A DNA stretch of 64,000 nucleotides, taken from positions 821,001 to 885,000 of the forward strand of contig WHVY01000002.1 in assembly GCA_022266195.1 (NCBI GenBank). The letters run 5' to 3'. The translations under genes and the position numbers were made by a program. The stretch comes from Tetranychus cinnabarinus (taxonomy: Eukaryota; Arthropoda; Arachnida; Trombidiformes; Tetranychidae). This document shows, piece by piece, positions 56,480-64,000 of this stretch. The first letter of the stretch is position 1. Every line of letters starts with the position of its first letter. The notes under the pieces are model-generated. The model was not told where the DNA came from and did no database searches. It worked only from the letters and a program-made list of their open reading frames with translations.

Positions 56480-56723
56480 GCACTTTTCTGCAGCATTATT
56501 TTATTTTCAAGGTATTCATCTATTTCATTTATTAATAGTTGCTATTGAGATGAATCATTCAATTAATAATAAACTTGTAGGGCCAATTTTATCATGATCA
56601 TATTCTTATAGCATTTTGGAAGGTGGACTTTGGACAATTGATCGTTTGATGAGCATTCCAGGCTAAGCTGTGCATATAAATCGATTGAATATTTTAGAAA
56701 CACTTTTCATAGAGTCTGACTAA

Positions 56724-57095
56724 CAAGGGGTCGGCATGAAGTGGTAATCGAGTTTCCTAATGAAATATATATTTTTAGATAGCCCATCAGGGGTACATAA
56801 AAAGTGAAAAATAGTAGGTGCCCGTTTTTTGATTAACGAAAGTTATTGGCACTTTCATGGCGAACCCAAGCATATCTCTATGGACGTCGTAAAATATTTT
56901 TAAATTTTGTTTTCATCAAGAAACTTCAGCATAATGCATAGAGAAATGCCTAGACTCGCCATAAAAATGCCAATAACTTTTGTTAATCAAAAAACGGGCA
57001 CCTACTATTTTTCACTTTTTATGTACCGCTGATGGGCTATCTAAAAATATATATTTCATTAGGAAACTCGATTACCACTTCATGCCGACCCCTTG
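56724..57095. mobile_element. CAAGGG foldback element
   Basis: 372 bp with long inverted arms (about 150 bp, starting CAAGGGGTCGGCATGAAGTG) and TAA on both sides (56721-56723, 57096-57098). It is the same type as 39482-39892 by ends and target, but the arm sequence is unrelated after the first six bases. The loop includes AATATTTTTAAATTTTG. No coding capacity. Confidence 0.8.
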
Positions 57096-57596
57096 TAAGT
57101 CATGAGAATTGGTTCGAACTCGGTTCCTTGATGAGTAGATTCTTTATGAGGTCTAATCAAAAAACACATCTCAAATCAAGCTCAATAAACAGGTTTTCCA
57201 GTTGTCCAGTAAAAAGTTAATAAAAGCAACAATTAATTCATTATAAAACCCTTCAAGTGAATGATGATCCTGTAGTTTGTTTTCATAAATAAACCAATGT
57301 TTTGATGGTAATTTTTTCATCAAATCTATCTGATTCAAAATGTTCATGATTTCATTTGTTGGTCTTATAAAGCTCATAAGCTTTTCATATTAGTATTCGC
57401 GAAGCTGTAAAATCATCTTTATTTTTCTTACACACATTATTGATCAATCAATAAACTGAATGATTTCAGTTGGAACTAAATTTAGCAAACAAAAACATTT
57501 ATAAACAATTTAGTTTTATATTTTTTATGTAATGATTCAAAATTCATTGATTAAATTTTTATGTTCGCTTATGCTATTAATAGTGTTTGATAAAAG

Positions 57597-59022
57597 TTAA
57601 CCACGAGTTCGTGCATAGTCAGGAGTAAGGTTTGGGAACTGCGGTTCATTGTTTAGGCGACATAGCTGTGGACTAATAAACGGGTTGATTCCCAGATCTT
57701 GATAAATTATACAGGGTTGACAGTTTATTCTGGAGAGACTTTGAATTGATTTATTTTAAATAACGTTTATTTTTATTTTTTCAATATGAGCTCAATTTGA
57801 TCATCAGATTCAGGAGATTAATTCATAGCATTTTTAAAGTGGTTAACTTCTTAAGTTACGTAAATTTCAGCTCTTTTCTGAAGGTTGTCGATAGATATTG
57901 AGTATATATGGTAGCGAAAAAATTCAAAATTAAAATTTTCAATTGAAGAACTAATATAAATTTTTGATGGTATAGATATGGTTTTAGATAACCCCCGAGA
58001 TAAAATCTAAAGGATTAAAAGCTTATAAGTGAGTTGTTCATGATAAACTCGAAGTTCTGGGAACTTAATCTTAACCCAAAACTCCTAATTTTTTTGGCAC
58101 TTTTTTGTAAAATATTAAAAAAGGACCTTATTTGGTAGTATTTAATGGCGAATTACAACTCAAATCAATCTCCTTAATTTTGTCTATCGATAGCGGTCTG
58201 AATGTTTGAATTAAGATAAGTAGTTTAAATTTAAAACGCTTTCAAAGTCTCTCCAGAATAAACTGTCAACCCTGTAGCTCTTTGCCGATTATATTCCCAA
58301 AATGCCTCAAGCTCCGCTCCTGGTTCAGGAGGAGGTGACTCTGCTTTCAATTTCATAAGAAACTCAGTGTTTCTAAAAATTGCTAGTTGTCTATTCAGAA
58401 AAGCTTTCGTATTTGAATAATGACAATAGTTAAGAGTACAACCATCATCAGTAAACAAACCACGACTATACAAATCTATACGGACACTCAAATCACCACG
58501 GTTAGCAATGTAATGATCCGCATTATCCTCAGCAAAACACATTTTCGTAGAGATAGCGAAACAATCACCATCATTTAGAGCTGCAGAACAATCCTCCTTG
58601 GTGAATTCATGATCATTCCACACGTAACTATTCTCTACCTGTGCAATTGTAACATTATCACGGGGATTTGTAAATCGCATGTGAACAAGCTCAATGGATT
58701 CGGATGGAAAGCCTGTTATCGATGCAAGCTATGTAAGATATAATTGAAAATTTAAATGTTGAGTTATAGTAAAGTTGAGGTTAAATATGAAAATAGATGA
58801 TCTCACCTGATCTAACACTTGTTTTCCTTTATGTGGACCACTTCTATCTGACCAATCTATTACCAGATCGTGGTAATCCTCATCTGCAAACTTAACCTTT
58901 ATGGTAACTAATTATTTGATAAATATAATTAGCATCACTGTATTATCATTGATCATGTAATAAATAGACTCACCTTCATCTGAAATACCATCATTTTCAA
59001 TATTTCTCATTGAATGATCCAT
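57597..59022 (-). pseudogene. Family C copy C-6 split by a transposon in exon 3
   Basis: Exons 59022-58974 (MDHSMRNIENDGISDE), 58907-58807 (VTIKVKFADEDYHDLVIDWS) and 58728-57597. Exon 3 runs LASITGFPSESIELVHM, KEDCSAALNDGDCFAISTKM, CTLNYCHYS, KAFLNRQLAIFRN, then is interrupted after YNRQRA by the 563-bp element at 57712-58274. Beyond it the frame resumes with IYQDLGINPF and ends YARTRG. Without the element and its 2-bp target copy, exon 3 would be 567 nt, exactly as in C-3. With it, the frame stops at 58231 inside the element. D is missing on the other side. Confidence 0.82.
57712..58274. mobile_element. CAGGG-type DNA transposon in the coding exon of C-6
   Basis: 563 bp with 34-bp perfect inverted ends starting CAGGGTTGACAGTTTATTCT, flanked by TA on both sides (57710-57711, 58275-58276). 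TA target and ends fit Tc1/mariner-type MITEs. No transposase frame. It carries no decay in the ends, so insertion is recent. Confidence 0.85.
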
Positions 59023-59559
59023 TGGCAAGAATAAAAAAACTTTTTTGTGAACAAAATAGATTGAAAGATTTAATCTGGAATGATGTTAAATGATTTAAAT
59101 GGTAAAGATCAACTTAGTGAAGAGAAGAACACAAAACATACACAAAGACAAGCTGAATTTAACTGAAAGTTTTGTTCAAAAAGGCAAACAAGGAGTTCGT
59201 ATGAGGGCTTGGTATCAAATTGCCCTGAGAAATAGCGGTTTCTTCAGATTCTATTGCAATGTGAAATATGATAAAAGTGAGAATATAATGGAGGAATTTA
59301 TTGTATTATTATAATGTAATAGATTCAGAGAAATGGAAGTACACACTATACAGTAAATGACTTGATAGTCAAGGGTCAGTTACAATTAAGTTACAGTTAT
59401 GTTGCAGTTACTAGTCTGAATCTCAACTCTAATTGTTTACTCTTTAATTCAACTTCAACTCTTTCCCTCTTATTAACTTACTTGTTAGTTCCAGCTCTCC
59501 TTAAAGATGCTCCGAAAGAGATGAGTTATAACAGATAAAAGGGGTTTCATAAATTCAAT

Positions 59560-59793
59560 ATTCAAATGGTTGAAAACCTCAAGAAAACTGGAAAATTTAA
59601 GTTCAAAAAATTGTTAGCTTTGAAAGCAAAAAGTCTTGAAGCTTTGGACAAACAAATAACTTCATTACAAAAAACAGATTATTTTAACTTCGATGGAACC
59701 GAACGAGTTAAGTATTCAATTGAACAATACATTTTGAATAATGAAATGTTTCAAACGAAGTTGGGATTCGATGAGTCGAAATTAAATGATTAG
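59560..59793 (+). pseudogene. Internal fragment of a family A1 gene
   Basis: Matches MVENLKKTGKF, LLALKAKSLEALDKQITSLQ, KTDYFNFDGTERVKY and IEQYILNNEMF, then an early stop in the loop at 59793. The start and the second half are gone. The A1-B spacer and B-9 follow directly. Confidence 0.75.
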
Positions 59794-59960
59794 AGTAATG
59801 GTTTAATGAGAAGAACAATCTTAAATTATGAAATAAAACAAATTGTTTTCAATTTAAAAATTCAATTTTATTGTGTAGAAAATATTCAATAGAAGTTAAG
59901 CTTCAAAGAAATGAATAAGAAAGAAATAACGACTTCATGAATCTTGGAATAAGCTGATGA

Positions 59961-60199
59961 TCACTTCTTATTGTCACCTCGGCTGCTGTGATAGGCCGGA
60001 TTGTTTGGATTACCTTGGTTAGCGTGATTACCAAGATCACTCTTGGTTCCAGTCCCAGCGTACCCTGAAAATTAATTATTAGTTAATAATTGAATGACAA
60101 CAAATAGTGTTAGTTTTAAGTTGACTCACCAGCATTGTGACCTGGGCCACTTGGGGTATGAGATGGATTACATTGGTTTGTGCGATTTCCACGGTCCAT
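59961..60199 (-). CDS. Family B small hydrophilic protein B-9 (57 aa)
   Basis: Exons 60199-60130 and 60064-59961, phase 1, GTGAGT donor. The product begins MDRGNRTNQCNPSHTPSGPG and continues YAGTGTKSDLGNHANQGNPN, ending SSRGDNKK. It is nearly identical to B-3. The acceptor region has GGGTAC for GGTTAC, a silent change. Its A1 partner is only a fragment. Confidence 0.82.
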
Positions 60200-60934
60200 G
60201 ATGTTCAATTAGGAAGTTGAAGAATGATTTGATGAAACAAAACAAAGAAATTTTTAACTGTTTTTCAAGTGAAGTTGTCGATGTATGATCCAATGGATGG
60301 TTTAGATTTGACTTTAAATAGGAAAGTTGATCGATGCCCACTCATTGAAAGCTAATTGAAAGTGATATCTAATGGTTTTGGATGATGTAAATAAACATAA
60401 ATTTGATTCGTTTACAGTGAAACTTTCCCAAGAATAGAATTAATTGATTTAGTTGAGCTACTGAGAAGTTATTAGACTTTGAGTCGTAGACGAAACTCGT
60501 GTTTATCTCATGACTTCGAGATGTTGTGATTCAAATGTAATTAACCCTTCCTTCAAATCAAAGGAATTAAATTACTTATTTTTGTGATTCAATCCACAAC
60601 CTTATGAGATATAAAACGATTAAGATCTTCAAAACATCGTTAATTGTAAACACCATTAATCTTGGCTTGATGTTAATTGAAATCATTCAATCAGTTTGCA
60701 AGTTCAAAAGGCTGTACAATTACATGTTTACTCATTGTTTATCTCATTGCTATAAAGGCTTACTTCTTTTAACATCAATCGAAGTCAAAAAAGGCCAATT
60801 CAAACAGAGTTACCAGTTTTAATTATTGAATAATTAATGGTTGAATTACTCTGGTTGATAAGCAAATTAGCTTCAATTTTTCAATCCAAGTTATGTAAAC
60901 TTTAATGGCTACAAACTCATTATTAATCGGGAAT

Positions 60935-61220
60935 AACCACCATAAATATCTATCTGAAAGACAGTGAAGCGAAGGAATCAAATGAAAAATGTGAGAAACT
61001 TTAAAGACTGACTGCTTCGCTAACTAAACGTAAATCAAAGCATTTAGTTAACTTTAAATATCGCGAACCAACTATCGAACGTGACAATAACGGAAATGGC
61101 TCAATTTAATCTGTTTTGCGACAATTCAAAGCCATTTTGGATCTATTTTATCCTCAATTTGCAAAGCTTGTTGGTCAAAGTACAAAGTCATCTTCATACA
61201 AAGCTCAAGTTGGAGCAGAA
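60935..61220 (+). pseudogene. Decayed 3' part of a family A1 gene
   Basis: Traces of YLKDSEAKESNEK, RLTASLTKRKSKHLVNFKYR, a stop after NGNGSI, then VLRQFKAILDLFYPQFAKL. Several stops. B upstream DNA precedes it (60200-60780) and the A1-B spacer follows to B-10. Confidence 0.72.
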
Positions 61221-61938
61221 TCTAGGATCATAATCTCGATTAAGTAGTCTCACTAGTCCAAGTTGACTATCGTTGAAACCCAAAGTCCAAAGTTGGCAAC
61301 TGAATCCAACTCTTTATTGATTCAGTTATTAACCAGTTTCAATTCATTTTGAACAAACACAGTTTCAGCCTAACCACTCCGAATTAGTTTTTAACATTTC
61401 AATTTTTTTACATGAATCTTCACGAGAAACTTTTCACTGTTTATTAAATCTTCTTGCTACGACTCGGAACATAAAGTTTTTTATTCCGTAAGTATCATTT
61501 TCAATTCAACCAATCTTTTTTATGTTGGCTCATTGCATGATTAACGTTTCGGAAACATTGAATCGTAGCGAATCACTGAGCTTTAAGAGATCTTATTATC
61601 TTGTATTATGATAAGCGAATGAAGCCTTAATTTCTCGAATCAAAGTTATGACTTTTATAACTCAAATATAATTGAAAATCATGTATTTATTCCTAATTGA
61701 TTTGATTAGAGAACCATTTAAACGAAGAATCATATTCTGTAAAAGTCACGAGAGTTGGCATTGAGGATACAAGCAAAAGATCATCTTCTGGTAGGTCTAT
61801 GATCAACAAATGATTAAATTTTCAATTTAGATTAAATTAAATTCAACTTGTGTTATTTTATTTTGTAAAGATTCAATAGATGTAAGCTGCCAAAAAAATC
61901 TAGCAGAAAAAAATGCCTCATGGAATCTTGGAATAAGC

Positions 61939-62182
61939 TCATGGTCCCTTTTCATCTCCGCCTCGGCCACTGTCGTAAACAGCATTTTTTGGATTCATCT
62001 GGTTTGCATGATCACCAGGATCAGTCTTGGTCATAGTCCCTTGATAGTCTGGAATTGAAGTTAATAGTTAAAATACAACAAGTAATAATGTTAAGTTACT
62101 TACCTGTATGCGGCCATTTGTGGGCTGAGTCGATTGGGTTTTGGGTTATGTTACATTGGTTGGTTGTGTTAGAAGGATCCAT
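61939..62182 (-). CDS. Family B small hydrophilic protein B-10, long form (62 aa)
   Basis: Exons 62182-62104 and 62048-61939, phase 1, GTAAGT donor. It combines the long exon 1 of B-8 (WPHT extension) with the long exon 2 of B-4 (GP end): MDPSNTTNQCNITQNPIDSA, HKWPHTD, then YQGTMTKTDPGDHANQMNPK, ending GRGGDEKGP. It is the most diverged B copy, with the GTGTK motif changed to GTMTK. The frame is intact. Confidence 0.72.
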
Positions 62183-62718
62183 TATATTTGATTATCAAGT
62201 TGAACAATGATTAAATTAAGCAGAAAAATGACATAATAATTTGAATTTTATCGATTTATGATACTATGCTTGGTTCAGATTTGACTTAAATAGGAAAATT
62301 GATAGATACTCATGAATGCGCGATTAAATGGTATCTGATTCAAGTTGATTAATAAACAAAAACACGTTATAGAAATATCTCATATTATTTTCCCGAAATA
62401 GATCTATTCTTTGATCTAATCGTTCTTACAGTCTTCAAAGGCTTAAATTGCTTGTTTTTGTTTTTAAAGCAGAACTTAATGAGTTATAAAAATCAGTAAA
62501 GTGTTGATTAATGATTATCATGATCTGTTTGTTTTTGTTTCAATCATTCTTTCATGTTTATCTGAAATAACTTCGACTCTCCAAAAAGCTAGTGAATTAC
62601 TAATCAACCTGAGCATGAATTTCGTTCTCAAAAGTGTTGGACATTATGATTGAGATTTGCTACACATCAGCCTTTTATGAATTTTGTATGTTTTGTTATT
62701 TGAAAGACGAAATACAAA

Positions 62719-62780
62719 TACCAAAGTATTAGTTGTAAATATGTACACATGTGTACACATGTACAACTAATACTTTGGTA
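62719..62780. repeat. Perfect palindrome with 19-nt arms
   Basis: Arms TACCAAAGTATTAGTTGTA at 62719-62737 and its exact complement at 62762-62780, around 24 bp made of ATGTACACATG-type alternating purine-pyrimidine sequence, itself partly palindromic. It lies just before the C relic at 62838. Confidence 0.8.
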
Positions 62781-62837
62781 TGTAATATAAGTATTTGAAC
62801 TTTATTGAAATTATTATGTTTAGATATTTGATGAAAG

Positions 62838-62855
62838 TTAACCATGAGTTCGTGG
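62838..62855 (-). pseudogene. Last six codons of a deleted family C gene
   Basis: PRTHG and a stop on the minus strand match the family C end (YVRTHG, YIRTRG). Instead of the coding exons, C upstream DNA starts about 15-40 bp further right (GAACTGATTTAAAAGAAG), so the C coding region was removed by one deletion. Confidence 0.6.
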
Positions 62856-62980
62856 ACAAAGTTGAATACGTGTCATAAAATAATCCATTGATGAACTGAT
62901 TTAAAAGAAGTACGCAAAAATTCAAACGATAAGCTTATTTTAACTGAAAGGGTTAACGGAATAAAGTCTAGTGATTCATG

Positions 62981-63027
62981 TGAGAACGGAGTATAAAAGG
63001 CGCTAAGAAAAAGCGGTTTCTTCAAAT
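62981..63027. promoter_or_regulatory. Conserved GC-rich block left after C deletion
   Basis: Copy of the block at 40471/48551, reading GAGTATAAAAGGCGCTAAG then AAAAAGCGGTTTCTTC. This copy has a TATAAAAG in place of TAAAAAAG. Its gene is gone. Confidence 0.45.
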
Positions 63028-63569
63028 TGTATTGAGCGTGAAATGATGATATCAAAGACCACTTAATTGTATCATTAGGTTCAGAGGCATGGAAGGAAAC
63101 AAAATCAAGCAAGATCAAACTTTTTTGGTGGTAAAATGGCTTGAAAGATTTATTTTAAAATGCTGTTAAATGATAGTGATTGTAAACTCGATAATTTAAA
63201 AATGTGAATAAAAACCTTAATGTGTGATAGTGAATAATCATTCAATTAAAGATCCAATGCAACCTTTACTATGAAAATTAACCCAAACAATCTCTGTAAA
63301 TAACATGCCGTGAAAATAGACTGCAATAGTAATGGTAAACTTTTTGCTCTTAGATTATCTCACATTTTCATCCTATGGACCTCCCTAATATGGGGGGATA
63401 AGCGAATCAAATTATGCTGATTGGATGTGAGGGATTTTGTAACGTTAAGTAATGGTTTGAAATTGATTTTGATAATTTTACAGCATAAGAAAGCTATGAT
63501 TGATTCACATTAGTTTGCTAATTGTTATTTGGTGTTATTACTGTTGAACAGTTTTCTATTGTTAGTAAA

Positions 63570-64000
63570 ATGAATATCTTTCAATTATTTGTTTGTGAAT
63601 CCACAATTGGATTACCCTTGGTGTTGATGGCATTTATTTTAGGTAAGGATTTCAGTTTACAGCAAGACTTTAGCTAACAATGCAAGATCTAATGATTTTT
63701 CTGGTTGTATCAGGATACCCATCAGTTCAACCTGCACCATTGGAAGAAGCCAAGTTCTTGCGACAAGTTGCTGACCAATACAGTGCTCCATTGGTTGTCT
63801 CATTCCTACATTCAAGGATCCAGAAGAACGAAGAAATGATTTCCAAAATTAAAACTTCTCTAAAAAATTTGGATCAATCTAAAGTTGAGGTGTTTGGTTT
63901 GGCTGAAAAGACTCTGGAATTATTGGACGAACAGTTAACCGCTCTGGAAAAGGCTGATTACTTTGATTTTAATGGAACTGAAAAAGTAAAGTATTTTATT
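63570..64000 (+). CDS. Family A2 secreted protein, 3' end outside window
   Basis: Exons 63570-63642 and 63714 onward, phase 1. Signal exon MNIFQLFVCESTIGLPLVLM then AFILG, closest to that of the gene at 51048. The mature chain starts near APLEEAKFLRQVADQYSAP and is intact through ALEKADYFDFNGTEKVKYFI at the right edge. The 120 codons seen have no defect. Upstream DNA 63375-63569 matches 50860-51047. Confidence 0.85.

Noticed and set aside
1..64000. CRISPR arrays, tRNA or rRNA genes, bacterial operons or viral genes
   Set aside because: No regularly spaced short repeats, no cloverleaf or rRNA-like stretch, no Shine-Dalgarno-led gene runs and no viral signature were seen; genes have spliceosomal introns.

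Overview
The window is animal nuclear DNA, AT-rich and compact, with short introns of about 60-110 bp and GT(A/G)AGT donors. A perlecan-like LDL-receptor-A plus Ig exon set, a decayed mariner transposase end and many miniature DNA transposons point to an arthropod. The dense array of small, fast-duplicating, partly secreted protein families suggests a herbivorous mite, most likely a spider mite (Tetranychus-like). This is inference; no database was searched. No prokaryotic, viral, CRISPR or RNA-gene features were seen.

Almost everything here belongs to four small gene families, named A-D for this annotation. Family A (plus strand, 2 exons): a phase-1 signal-peptide exon followed by one long exon for a helical, nearly cysteine-free secreted domain of about 210 residues and a variable tail. 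It has subtype A1 (mature start near LEDGVLLRQIA), subtype A2 (near LEEAKLLRQIADQYSAP) and a divergent form at 3928-4797. Family B (minus strand, 2 exons): 57-62 residue Gly/Asn/Lys-rich hydrophilic proteins without a signal peptide. Family C (minus strand, 3 exons): 230-238 residue proteins with a conserved NDGDCFAIST core and no signal peptide. Family D (plus strand, 1 exon): about 60-residue peptides with two hydrophobic segments.

The families recur as two tail-to-tail modules. In 1-38,000 and 48,600-64,000 the module is A1(+) facing B(-), interspersed with A2 genes. In 38,800-48,600, and again at 53,000-59,000, it is D(+) facing C(-). Flanking DNA is copied with the genes, so the locus grew by segmental duplication. 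Many copies are decayed: truncated A exons, a fused double B copy, a B copy without its splice donor, C copies with stop codons, a C copy split by a transposon, and lost D copies.

The most notable locus is 5875-7725. LDLa, Ig and linker exons, all symmetric phase 1, lie just upstream of a family A long exon that has no signal exon of its own. They join it in frame to predict a 494-residue chimera. Other notable items are the D/C module, a CAGGG-type element inserted at a TA inside C-6, and CAAGGG foldback elements with 3-bp TAA/TTA duplications, one of them nested in an older element within an intron of C-1.
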